This document shows positions 8,071 to 16,646 of a DNA stretch of 64,000 bases, piece after piece. Within the stretch, counting starts at the first letter, position 1. Every line of letters starts with the position of its first letter. This stretch comes from Thermoplasmata archaeon. Lineage in GTDB: Archaea > Thermoplasmatota > Thermoplasmata > Lutacidiplasmatales > UBA184. The position numbers and the translations under genes were made by a program. The stretch lies in NCBI GenBank assembly GCA_022750055.1, contig JAKIWL010000003.1, forward strand, positions 243,300 to 307,299, read 5' to 3'. The notes beneath the pieces are model-generated. The model did no database searches and was not told the origin of the DNA. It saw nothing but the letters and a program-made list of their open reading frames with translations.

Positions 8071-10530
8071 ATGACGCACTGCCCTTCCGCGGCTCGCCCG
8101 CCTCCGGGGGTCCGGGCCCGGAGCGGTCGTTCTCGGGCCGCCGCACGCTCGGTCCTGGTCATCGGGGTCGCGCTCGGGTTCCTGTTCTTGCTCGGCCCGG
8201 TCGGGCCTCGTACTTCCCACTCGGGACCGCCCCATGAGCTACCCAGGGAGGTGACGCTGAGAGAGACCCTTCCCGTCGGTCGGATCGGCCATCTTCCCGC
8301 CGCCCTGCCTCGTCCTCAGGCCTCGAACGAGTTCTACACCCAGATCGGGGCCACCCTGTCCGAGGTCAACAACACCTTCGCGATCGGGGGCCTCACCCAC
8401 CTCGCCGAATCGATCCCGCTCGTGGTCAGCCCGTACCCCACCGGATACGAGCTCAACCTGTTGTCCGACACGGGGGACTGGTATCAGGTAGTGATCGGCG
8501 ACAACTGGCCCGGATGCAATTCCGGGTTCGAGGAGATCATCGAGGTTTGGGACTCCCAGGGCGGGTCGGGCCCCGTGACGTGCGACCCTGCGGTCTCCCT
8601 CGCCAAGGGGAACGTGATCGTCCTCAACGGATCGTTGCCGAGCCGAACGAACGCCTGCCTCGGCCTCGATGACCTGACGACCCACCGCTCCCATGTGGTC
8701 TGCCAGGCCCAGCCCGACGCCGGCGGATCCGAGTTTATCTTTCTCGGCAGCGCCGCGAACGGAGATGGGTACTACACCGGTACGATGACGGAGATCGTGA
8801 ACCTCTCGGCAACCTCGTGCCCGGACTACCGATTGATCCCCACCGTTACGTTCGACTTCCCCCCGTGGGCCCACTTCACCGAGTTCGTCCCTTGGTCGGA
8901 CGAATGGGATAACGTTCCATCCGGGGTCTTCTGCTATTCGAGCTCGGGTCCCGTCGTCTACCTGCCGGGCCCCTCCCCCCAGAGCCACTACGAGGACGCC
9001 ACGGGCGGGGCGACGGACGGTCCTCAGGAGATCCAGGGCCAGAATGACACGACGCTGAACGCGAGCGTCGGGTTCCGATTTCAGAGCGATCCCCGTCCGA
9101 TCGCCTCCGAGACGCTGAACGCATCAGCGACCCACGTGAGCGCGGGTGGGACGGTGACCCTCCAGTCGAGTACGACCGGCGGCCGCGCACCCTACGGTAC
9201 GCTGTGGGAGTTCGACGGGAGCTTCACGAGCGGCCAGACCGGGAGCGACTGGAACTTCAGCACCCTGACACCGGGCAACTACAGCTTTGTGGCCTTCGGC
9301 ACCGATGCCCAGGGCAACGCCCTCGGTTCGCCGAAGGTCACGATCGTGGTCCCGTTCCCGCTCACGGTCGGACCGTTGACGGCGAGCACAGGGGGCGGCG
9401 CGGACGCCGGCCAGTCCGTCACGTTCTCCGCGAGGGCGACCGGCGGCCTACTCCCGCTTTCGTTCGCCTGGACCGGATTGCCGGCCGGATGCGCGAGCTC
9501 GAACGGGTCGTCCCTGACGTGCGTGCCGACGGTCGCTGGGACGAGCACGGTCGCGCTGACTGCGACCGATGCGAACGGTTCGCAGAGGCAAGCGAACGGC
9601 CTCGCATTCACCGTCTCACCGACCCTGTCGGTCGCCCTGGTCGCAAGCCGCACGGTCGGGGACGTCGGCCAGAGCGTCCTCTACCGCGCCGTTCCCACGG
9701 GCGGTTCGGGAGGACTCGGCTTCATCTGGTCTCAGCTGCCGGGCGGGTGCGCCAGCACCTCCATGCAGGCCGCCTGCGCCCTGCGCACGACCGGGGAGTC
9801 CGTGGTCACGGTCGCAGCCTCGGATACGAACCGAATGACGGCGACGTCTCCCTCGAGCGTCCTATGGGTCTTCCCGACGATGACGAGCCGTCTCAGTGTT
9901 TCGAGCTCGGGGATCGACCTCGATCATCCGGTCACCTTCTCGGCCACGGTCGTCGGCGGAGCAGGCGGAGCCCACTTCGACTGGAACGGGCTTCCCGGGG
10001 GTTGCACGTCGGCCGATACGGCGACGCTATCGTGCACTCCGTCGAACGCCTCCACCTTCTCCGTGGGCGCGACGGTGGCGGACCGGGCGAACGCCTCGGT
10101 CCCGGCCGCACCGGTCGACCTCCTCGTTTACCCGGCCCTCACCCTTTCGCTCTCGCCTAGCACGCGCGACGCGGTCGCGCCCGCCTCGCTGTCGATCTCC
10201 CCGACGGTACTGGGCGGGTCCGGTCTCGTCAACATCAGCTGGCTGACGCTTCCGACCGGTTGCCTAGCCCAGGGATTGCACCCGGTGGTCTGTACGGCGC
10301 TCGACATCGGGAACTATACAGTCAAGCTGCGGGTCGACGATGTGGGGCACGGCAACGCGACGGCCCAACTCCACTTCTCCGTCGGGTCGCCCGCATCTCC
10401 CGGACCGACCCCGCTCTCGGAGGTGCCCGGAGGAGAGCCGCTCCTGTTCGGGATCGTCCTGGTCCTGATCGTGGCCGCCGCGATCGGTCTTGCCCTTCGA
10501 CGGCGCTCCCGAGCCTCGCCGCCCCGCTAG
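8071..10530 (+). CDS. Large secreted Ig/PKD-like surface protein with C-terminal TM anchor
   Basis: Signal peptide, repeated Ig-like segments (FxWTGLPAGC..., FIWSQLPGGC..., FDWNGLPGGC...), C-terminal PLLFGIVLVLIVAAAIGLALRRRSR; TATA box at 8040 (27 bp upstream). Confidence 0.75.
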   Translation: MTHCPSAARPPPGVRARSGRSRAAARSVLVIGVALGFLFLLGPVGPRTSHSGPPHELPREVTLRETLPVGRIGHLPAALPRPQASNEFYTQIGATLSEVNNTFAIGGLTHLAESIPLVVSPYPTGYELNLLSDTGDWYQVVIGDNWPGCNSGFEEIIEVWDSQGGSGPVTCDPAVSLAKGNVIVLNGSLPSRTNACLGLDDLTTHRSHVVCQAQPDAGGSEFIFLGSAANGDGYYTGTMTEIVNLSATSCPDYRLIPTVTFDFPPWAHFTEFVPWSDEWDNVPSGVFCYSSSGPVVYLPGPSPQSHYEDATGGATDGPQEIQGQNDTTLNASVGFRFQSDPRPIASETLNASATHVSAGGTVTLQSSTTGGRAPYGTLWEFDGSFTSGQTGSDWNFSTLTPGNYSFVAFGTDAQGNALGSPKVTIVVPFPLTVGPLTASTGGGADAGQSVTFSARATGGLLPLSFAWTGLPAGCASSNGSSLTCVPTVAGTSTVALTATDANGSQRQANGLAFTVSPTLSVALVASRTVGDVGQSVLYRAVPTGGSGGLGFIWSQLPGGCASTSMQAACALRTTGESVVTVAASDTNRMTATSPSSVLWVFPTMTSRLSVSSSGIDLDHPVTFSATVVGGAGGAHFDWNGLPGGCTSADTATLSCTPSNASTFSVGATVADRANASVPAAPVDLLVYPALTLSLSPSTRDAVAPASLSISPTVLGGSGLVNISWLTLPTGCLAQGLHPVVCTALDIGNYTVKLRVDDVGHGNATAQLHFSVGSPASPGPTPLSEVPGGEPLLFGIVLVLIVAAAIGLALRRRSRASPPR

Positions 10531-10550
10531 GGCAGCCGGACCGGCCCCGT

Positions 10551-10904
10551 CTACCCCGGCCGATGGTCGAAGAGGTACCAGTGGTTCCCATCGGGGTCGT
10601 CGAAGAGGGCGATGCGTCGCGGGCCGGCCCTCAGGATCCGCCCCACTCCAACGCCTCTCGCCGCGAGGGTGGCCGCCGCGGACTCGATATTTTTGACTCC
10701 CAGCCCGACCGCCGAACTTCCCGAGCCCGAGGTCGGGATCTCTTTCCGTCGCCGATGGATCCGCAATCGGATCCCGGGACCGGAGAACTCAGCGGTCTCC
10801 CCGTCCGACGGGCCCTCCGGGCCGAACTCGAGTGTCTCGCGGTAGAACCGTACCGACCGGGCGACGTCATCGACCATCAGCGTGACGAGGGCGCCGGTGA
10901 ACAC
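10551..10904 (-). CDS. VOC/glyoxalase-family protein
   Basis: MFTGALVTLMVDDVARSVRFYRETLEFG ... VGRILRAGPRRIALFDDPDGNHWYLFDHRP. Confidence 0.85.
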   Translation of the reverse strand: MFTGALVTLMVDDVARSVRFYRETLEFGPEGPSDGETAEFSGPGIRLRIHRRRKEIPTSGSGSSAVGLGVKNIESAAATLAARGVGVGRILRAGPRRIALFDDPDGNHWYLFDHRPG

Positions 10905-10996
10905 GCCTCGTTCAACGACCGAGGGCAGGTCAGTCTTTCGGAGGGGCCCTAGCGCCCTGGTCGGGGAACTCCTTCAAAGCCTCACGACCCCTGCGC

Positions 10997-12106
10997 GTGG
11001 GAGTGATGTATCTCTCCGTCTTCGGAGGCGTCCGAACGGCACCCCGCCGATGGACCTTCCGGGGCGTCCTGGGAGCGGGACTCGTCCTCGCCGTCCTCCT
11101 CGTCACGGTCGGAGTCGTACCCGCAATTTCCGGTTCGCCGACCTCCCAGACACTCATCGGGCGCTCGAGCCCGGCAATGGCACCGTCCACCGATGCTCGG
11201 CTCTCCGAGGCGAACTCACTCCCCCTTCCGAAAGTCGTCGGTCCGGTCGCGCTCGGTTCCCACGCGGTTCAATTCGGGCTTCGCACGGCGCTCCTCTCGG
11301 CCGTCTACGTTCCCCGTGTGTCGATCGCCAACGGGAGCCTCCCCTCGGGGAACGGCTCCCGGGCGACGGTTCGATTCTCGGGAACCAGCGCGACGATCTC
11401 GCTCACCCTGCTCGGCCTGGCGCCGGCCGACGTGACCCTTCCCGCGCTCGGCGTCCAGGAGGCGGCGGTCCCCGGGTTGAACTACTCCGTCGCCGGTGTC
11501 CCTCTCTCGATCTACATCGACCTGACCGGCGCCGTGAACGGAACTTCCTTCGTGGGTCCGAACGGGACCGGCGGCGGGGTCGCCTTCTCCTGGACCGCGC
11601 CCGGGAACCTCTCGATCCCGTTCACCGCGACCGGCCCCGCGCCGAGCCGAGTGGAGGTCGGCGTGGCTAACCTCTCCTATGTCCTGAGCGTCGCCGTCGT
11701 CGCCAGAGGCACGGCGGCCGGAATCCCGGTCTCGGTCGACCTGATCTCACCCGTGGCGCTTCCGGCTGCCACCGGCACGCCCGCGAACGTGGCCGGCGTG
11801 TTCGAGATCCTCGCTCTCGGCCCGGGCGCTCATCCCCGCGACTCCTCTCCGTCGTTGCCCCTCCCTGGGGGCCTGTGGCTCGTGGCGGCGGCCATCCTAG
11901 CTGCCCTGACCCTCGGTACCTTCGTCGGATGGCGGCTCCGTCACCGGTCCCTGGCGCGACCCGCGTCACCCCGAGTCTGCGCCTACTGCGGGGCTCCGGC
12001 GCCGTGGGAGGCCTCGTTCTGCGCGAGTTGCGCCCGACCGCTCCGTCCGGCCCCGACCGCCCCGGGTCCGCGGTCTCGTAACGATGGACCGCCACCCGAC
12101 GCTTGA
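10997..12106 (+). CDS. Surface protein with TM helix and cytosolic C-terminal zinc ribbon
   Basis: N-terminal signal/TM, Asn-rich ectodomain, TM GLWLVAAAILAALTLGTFVGW followed by RVCAYCGAPAPWEASFCASCARPLRP. Confidence 0.7.
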   Translation: MGVMYLSVFGGVRTAPRRWTFRGVLGAGLVLAVLLVTVGVVPAISGSPTSQTLIGRSSPAMAPSTDARLSEANSLPLPKVVGPVALGSHAVQFGLRTALLSAVYVPRVSIANGSLPSGNGSRATVRFSGTSATISLTLLGLAPADVTLPALGVQEAAVPGLNYSVAGVPLSIYIDLTGAVNGTSFVGPNGTGGGVAFSWTAPGNLSIPFTATGPAPSRVEVGVANLSYVLSVAVVARGTAAGIPVSVDLISPVALPAATGTPANVAGVFEILALGPGAHPRDSSPSLPLPGGLWLVAAAILAALTLGTFVGWRLRHRSLARPASPRVCAYCGAPAPWEASFCASCARPLRPAPTAPGPRSRNDGPPPDA

Positions 12107-12128
12107 CGACCGGCTTTCAGGACCGCCC

Positions 12129-14420
12129 CTACAGGGTTCGCTGCGCGCGCTGCTCGGGAGAGCGGAGCCGGGGACGAACGACCGGGGCGCCCACCTTCCA
12201 TCGCTCGCAGAGCGTCGGGTACGGGAATCCGAGCGGGGAGAGCAGCGTATCGGCGCCCCGCGCGAGCAGCTCGACGTACGCGACCGGGTCGTAGCGGTCG
12301 TCCTCGGGAAGCCGCTCGGCGACCGTGACCCGGTCCCGGAACGAGCGCGACGAGCGGTCCCGCAGGACGTAGCGGACCGACTGGCCGGCCTCCCGGTGGA
12401 CCCCGAGCGCTTCGAGCTGACGGAGCGCGGCGACCGACTCCGTGAAGACGACGTAGCGCGACGGGTCCTGGCCCACCCGGTGGGTCATCACGAGCTCGTC
12501 GATGGGCCAGGCGCCGGAGCGGACCCGCTCGGCGATCGCGTCGAGGCGTTCGACCGCCTCCGGGACCGCGCGCTGGACCCCGTCGGGGCCGCGTTCCTCG
12601 GCGAAGCGGTCGAGGACGGCGCGCTCGGCCTTTTCGAGGAGGACGGGCGTGTCACCCCGCCGGGACCGGACCCCCCGCAGCTTGAACTCCCCCGTCTCGT
12701 ACAGGCCGTAGTATCGGTTCGGGACCCCGAGGCCGTGGGTCACCGAGGGCAGGAAGACGATCCACCGGTAGCGGCCCTCGTAGCCGAGCGGCAGGTCGAA
12801 CTCTTCGCTCATCCGCACGGCGTAGCGCTCCGGGTCCGGCGGGTGGGTCGGGTCCGACGGCGCGAGCCAGAGCGAATCGACGATCCCGTGGAGGACGCGG
12901 TATCCCTCTGCCTCGGAGCGGGGGATCAACCGCGCGATCAGGTCGCGCGCGTAGGCGTTGATCGCCTCGTGGCACTCGATCCGGCCGAACCGGGCGTTCC
13001 GGTAGCCCTGGTAGCCGAAGGAGGTCACGAGGATCCACTTGAGCATCTTCGTGCGGCGGGCGTAGCGGTCCCGCTCCGCCTCCGAGAGGCTCGGGTCCTT
13101 GAGCCGCGTCTTGTAGGCGAGCCGGCGCGCGATGAGCGGGGAGAGGGTCCGGGGGATGAGGCCGGGGCGCTTGGTGCACGACCGGTACCCGAGCCCCGGC
13201 GCCCGGTAGGGGCTTCCGGGGCAGCATCGGCAGTCGAGGGTCTCGGTCGACAGGTTGTGGCGGACCATGATGTGCGGGTAGAGGCTCGAGAAATCGAACT
13301 CCTCGACGCCACCGTGGACGCCGACCGGCGGCAGGAAGATCACGCCCCCTCGGTCGGCCTGGAGGAGCCGGTCGAGCGACTTGAACTCCTCCGGGCGGTT
13401 CTTCTTCCACGGTACGTGCACGCCCCCGGTGAGGGCGTGGGCCATCTCCATCGCCGTGAAGCAGGTCCCGGGCGACTGGCGGGCGATGCTCTGCAGGGAG
13501 AGCCTCGAGAGGCGCGCGGCGTCGATCATCCCCTCGAACGAGGCGTCGCCGTAGAGGAAGGAGTCCCGTCCGTCGACGTGGAAGCGGCCGGGGATCGAGA
13601 ACGCCGTGTCGCGGTGGTAGATCCGGCCGTAGCTCTCGTAGGAGCTCGACCGGCGGATCGGCCGGAACGCCGCGGGCTCCCGACCGAGGAAGAACGCCTC
13701 CTCGTCGAGGCCGAGTGCCTGGGCCCGCTCGAACAGCCTCGGGAGGTCGAGCGCGTCCCCGCCGTCCGTCAAGAGGAGGTCCGGGTCCTGGGTCGCGAGC
13801 GCGCGAACGAGGGCGAGGAGCGTCGCCGCCTCGGACTCCTCCTTCACCTCGACGGGCCCGACCCGGACCGATTCCACCGCCGCCCCGGGGGGAATGACCC
13901 CACCGCGCCGGGCCCCGTCGAACCGGGTCTCGAGCGGGACCCAGCGGATCGGCACCGGGGCGTAGTCGATCGTCTCGGGCGGTTCGGTCGCCCGGACCCC
14001 CGCCCCGTCCCAGACGACGGGGGCGAACGGGTAGAGGTCGTGGGCGAGATGGTAGAGCTGGGGCGCCGACAGGTCGACGTCGTAGAGCGTGAGCGCCCGG
14101 TACCCGCCGAGGGCATCGATGGCCGTCGCGAGGCGCCGGCGCGCGAAGTTCGTGCGGGCCGTCACCGCGAGGACGCGTCGGAGCCGGCGGTCGAATAGCG
14201 ACGGCCGCTCGGTGCGCCGCTCGATCCGCTCGACCGCCGGGTCCGGGGCGAAGGTGCGCTCGACCCGATCGAGGAGCGAGGACGGCCCGTCGACCAGGAA
14301 CGGGGGCCGCCACGGGAGGCGACGGGTGTCGACGCGGCCCGTCGAGCGCTCCTTGAGCCACAGCACGACCCCGGTCCCGGGGGCGGAGTCGGTGATGTCG
14401 ATCAGCCACCCGTCCGGCAT
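12129..14420 (-). CDS. Divergent B-family DNA polymerase (PolB2-like)
   Basis: Motif A EEFDFSSLYPHIMVRHNLSTETL; motif B KMLKWILVTSFGYQGYRNARFG; motif C VLHGIVDSLWL (altered from YxDTDS); no recognisable DxE Exo I. Confidence 0.85.
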   Translation of the reverse strand: MPDGWLIDITDSAPGTGVVLWLKERSTGRVDTRRLPWRPPFLVDGPSSLLDRVERTFAPDPAVERIERRTERPSLFDRRLRRVLAVTARTNFARRRLATAIDALGGYRALTLYDVDLSAPQLYHLAHDLYPFAPVVWDGAGVRATEPPETIDYAPVPIRWVPLETRFDGARRGGVIPPGAAVESVRVGPVEVKEESEAATLLALVRALATQDPDLLLTDGGDALDLPRLFERAQALGLDEEAFFLGREPAAFRPIRRSSSYESYGRIYHRDTAFSIPGRFHVDGRDSFLYGDASFEGMIDAARLSRLSLQSIARQSPGTCFTAMEMAHALTGGVHVPWKKNRPEEFKSLDRLLQADRGGVIFLPPVGVHGGVEEFDFSSLYPHIMVRHNLSTETLDCRCCPGSPYRAPGLGYRSCTKRPGLIPRTLSPLIARRLAYKTRLKDPSLSEAERDRYARRTKMLKWILVTSFGYQGYRNARFGRIECHEAINAYARDLIARLIPRSEAEGYRVLHGIVDSLWLAPSDPTHPPDPERYAVRMSEEFDLPLGYEGRYRWIVFLPSVTHGLGVPNRYYGLYETGEFKLRGVRSRRGDTPVLLEKAERAVLDRFAEERGPDGVQRAVPEAVERLDAIAERVRSGAWPIDELVMTHRVGQDPSRYVVFTESVAALRQLEALGVHREAGQSVRYVLRDRSSRSFRDRVTVAERLPEDDRYDPVAYVELLARGADTLLSPLGFPYPTLCERWKVGAPVVRPRLRSPEQRAQRTL

Positions 14421-14465
14421 CGGCTCCCTCCGCGGCTCCCTCGGGCCGAGCGCGGCCGGGACCGG

Positions 14466-14747
14466 TCAGCCGCCCCGTGGGGAGGGCGATGTGCCGGCCG
14501 ATGGCGGCCCGGTTCCGGATCGCTTTGGAAGCTCTCGGGCGAGGTCGACGAGCGCCGACAGGAGGATCGACTCCAGGAGGTCGGGACTCCCCGCGTACGT
14601 CGCCTGGGCGATGTAGCGTCGGGTCCCCCGGCGGATCCGCTCGAACGCGGCCCGGTCCTCCGGGTCGGTCAGGAGCTGACCGAAGGAGTCCCAGCGCTTC
14701 AGCCGTTCCTCCAGGGCCTGCCGGTACGTGGGGGCGGTGCGTCCCAT
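14466..14747 (-). CDS. 93-aa protein of unknown function in polymerase cassette
   Basis: MGRTAPTYRQALEERLKRWDSFGQLLTDPEDRAAFERIRRGTRRYIAQATYAGSPDLLESILLSALVDLARE; overlaps the upstream gene's end, consistent with translational coupling. Confidence 0.7.
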   Translation of the reverse strand: MGRTAPTYRQALEERLKRWDSFGQLLTDPEDRAAFERIRRGTRRYIAQATYAGSPDLLESILLSALVDLARELPKRSGTGPPSAGTSPSPRGG

Positions 14748-15559
14748 CCGAGGATCACCTCCTGCGGGGCGATGCCGCCGAACTCCTCGAGGCCCCGCTG
14801 GCCCGAGGCACGCGGGACGAGGGTGAGGTAGGCGACCTCGCGGTACGATTCGAGGGCGAGCGCTCCCGACCGGGGCCGGCAGCGGACCACGTCGAAGAGC
14901 CGGGGGCCGCGGTCGGTGAGTCCCGGGAACGTCGCGGGCGCATCGGCGAGCGTGAGGAGCATCGGGAGTCCGCTCTCCTCGGCGAGGTCGCGGAGCGTCC
15001 CGGCGACGTGGGCCAGGAGCACCGAGCGCTCCTCGGGCGGGACCTCCTCGCTCTCGAACAGGTTCGATAGGCCGTGGGCGACGAGCAGGGTCGGGCGGTG
15101 CCGTCGGACCTCCCGGGCCCAACCGTCCACGAGGGCGACCAATTGGTAGGCCGTGAACGCCCGGGCGAGCCGCACCCGGCGCAGCACCTCCGCCGGGTCG
15201 GTCCCGACGAGCCGACCGGTCTCGGCGACCCGGTAGGGATGGATCCGGTTCGCGCCCTCGATGAGCGAGACCTGGCCGCCCGCCCGCGCGCTGCCCGCGT
15301 ACAGGAACTCGAGGAGGCGGCCGAGGACCGGTTCGCTCCCGATCCACGCGGTCGCCTCGCCCTCCGAGAACCGTCGCTCCAGCCACGGGAAGATCGCCGG
15401 GGCCTCCGGGAGGAGGGCCCGGGGCGTCCGGTCCGGGCGCGCGCTCGGTCGGCCGACCCGGACCCGGGGCGTCGCCCGGGCCCGGGGGCGGTCGCGACGC
15501 CGCGGGAGCGCGGGCTCGGCCGGGACGGGGGTGCGGACCTCGGAGAGCGAAGACATCAT
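14699..15559 (-). CDS. RecA/RadA-superfamily-like protein, predicted ATPase-defective
   Basis: RadA-like segment ATAWIGSEPVLGRLLEFLYAGSARAGGQVSLIEGANRIHPY...VRLARAFTAYQLVALVDGW; no GxxxxGK[ST]; strand B-like LLVAHGL lacks the usual Asp. Start at MMSSLSE (15559/15556). Confidence 0.6.
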   Translation of the reverse strand: MMSSLSEVRTPVPAEPALPRRRDRPRARATPRVRVGRPSARPDRTPRALLPEAPAIFPWLERRFSEGEATAWIGSEPVLGRLLEFLYAGSARAGGQVSLIEGANRIHPYRVAETGRLVGTDPAEVLRRVRLARAFTAYQLVALVDGWAREVRRHRPTLLVAHGLSNLFESEEVPPEERSVLLAHVAGTLRDLAEESGLPMLLTLADAPATFPGLTDRGPRLFDVVRCRPRSGALALESYREVAYLTLVPRASGQRGLEEFGGIAPQEVILGWDAPPPRTGRPWRNG

Positions 15560-15609
15560 CGGGGACCGTACGAGCGGCCCGGCCCTCCTTATCGCTCCCC
15601 GGGAGGGTG

Positions 15610-15636
15610 TGAAACGGTTCGGGGAACAGTGTTTCA
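15610..15636. promoter_or_regulatory. Imperfect inverted repeat upstream of the RecA-like/PolB cassette
   Basis: TGAAACGGTTCggggaacagtGTTTCA: TGAAAC...GTTTCA perfect 6-bp arms with inner GTTC-GGG-GAAC; lies just upstream of a TATA-like element at ~15586-15592. Confidence 0.4.
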
Positions 15637-15658
15637 ATCCCGAGAGGCGGGGACGGGA

Positions 15659-16429
15659 CTACAAGGCGTTGACCGCGAACCCCACGACGAAACCGACCAG
15701 GACGCCGAGGTAGACGATCCGGTTCCGACGGGAGGAGAGCTCCTTCGTCTCGAGCGGGCGGAACGCGGCCCGGAACATCGGGAGGATCACGTAGGCGATC
15801 GCCCCGATCGCCGCGGCGTCGAAGATCACGAGGAACAGCTCGCTGCTCCAGAAGTAGCCGATCGCCCCACCGAGGATCGTCGGGATGCCCCCGATGAGGA
15901 AGAGCCCCGTGATCGTGCCGATGCCCCGTCGCTCGGGGCTGGCGAGGAACGGGGAAGCGATCGGGAAGCCCTCCGAGATGTTCTGGAGGCAGAATCCGAC
16001 GAACACGACGGCCAGGATGCCGACGGCGCCGGCGGTCCAGTTGGCGCCGAAGACGAGCCCTTCGGTCAGGTTCTGCAGCCCGATCGCCAGCGCGATGATG
16101 AGCGCGGTCCGGCGCGGGCTCCCCTCGGTCGCTCCGGCCGCGCGCGAGGAGACGTTGTCGACGGCGAACAGAAGGAGGAAGGCGACGAGGAACACGGTGA
16201 CGAAGGCGATCGAGTACGACGCGACGGCGACGTAACCGTGAGGGTAGAGGATCGGACTCACGTTCGAGAAGATGTCGGCGAGCAGGAACACCAGGATGCC
16301 GATCGCGCCCGCGTTCAGGCCGGTCGCCCACCTTCCTTGGGCTCGCTTGTTGTAGACCACCGGCAGCGACAGAAAGATCGACAGGCCCATGACCGACGTG
16401 ACCGCCAGGAAGACCCAGAAGCCGTCCAC
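15659..16429 (-). CDS. ZIP-family metal transporter
   Basis: Multi-TM with LAIGLQNLTEGLVFGA and QNISEGFPIASP, ZIP TM4/TM5 signatures. Confidence 0.85.
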   Translation of the reverse strand: MDGFWVFLAVTSVMGLSIFLSLPVVYNKRAQGRWATGLNAGAIGILVFLLADIFSNVSPILYPHGYVAVASYSIAFVTVFLVAFLLLFAVDNVSSRAAGATEGSPRRTALIIALAIGLQNLTEGLVFGANWTAGAVGILAVVFVGFCLQNISEGFPIASPFLASPERRGIGTITGLFLIGGIPTILGGAIGYFWSSELFLVIFDAAAIGAIAYVILPMFRAAFRPLETKELSSRRNRIVYLGVLVGFVVGFAVNAL

Positions 16430-16646
16430 GCCTGCCGCCCTGTCGGGCCACGACGATTCCGCGCGAGTATAAGCCCATCGTTCGCGCCGGAGTCACGCCG
16501 GCTTCTCGTCGGAAGAGCCCGCCGGGCCCCCAGGTCGTTTCGGCCCCGATCCGGCGCGCTTCGACCTTCCTGGCCAGGGTCGCGTGACGAGGCGGCATGC
16601 GGGGACGGGGGACCCAACGGACGGAACGCGCCCTCCCGGCGCCTCG

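Noticed and set aside
12084-14198. 704-aa plus-strand ORF antisense to the polymerase
   Set aside because: Shadow ORF from high GC3; composition is Arg/Pro/Gly/Val-rich without domains while the minus strand carries clear PolB motifs.
12129-14420. Considered as the main replicative polymerase
   Set aside because: Lacks recognisable exonuclease motifs and has a non-canonical motif C and B; accessory PolB2-like assignment fits better.
15628-15640. gtgtttcaatccc, resembling a CRISPR repeat fragment
   Set aside because: Single occurrence with no spaced repeats or cas genes; better explained as part of the local inverted repeat.
14466-16598. 710-aa minus-strand ORF
   Set aside because: Mostly out-of-frame reading of the ZIP and RecA-like genes; only the last 93 codons (from ATG 14747) look real.
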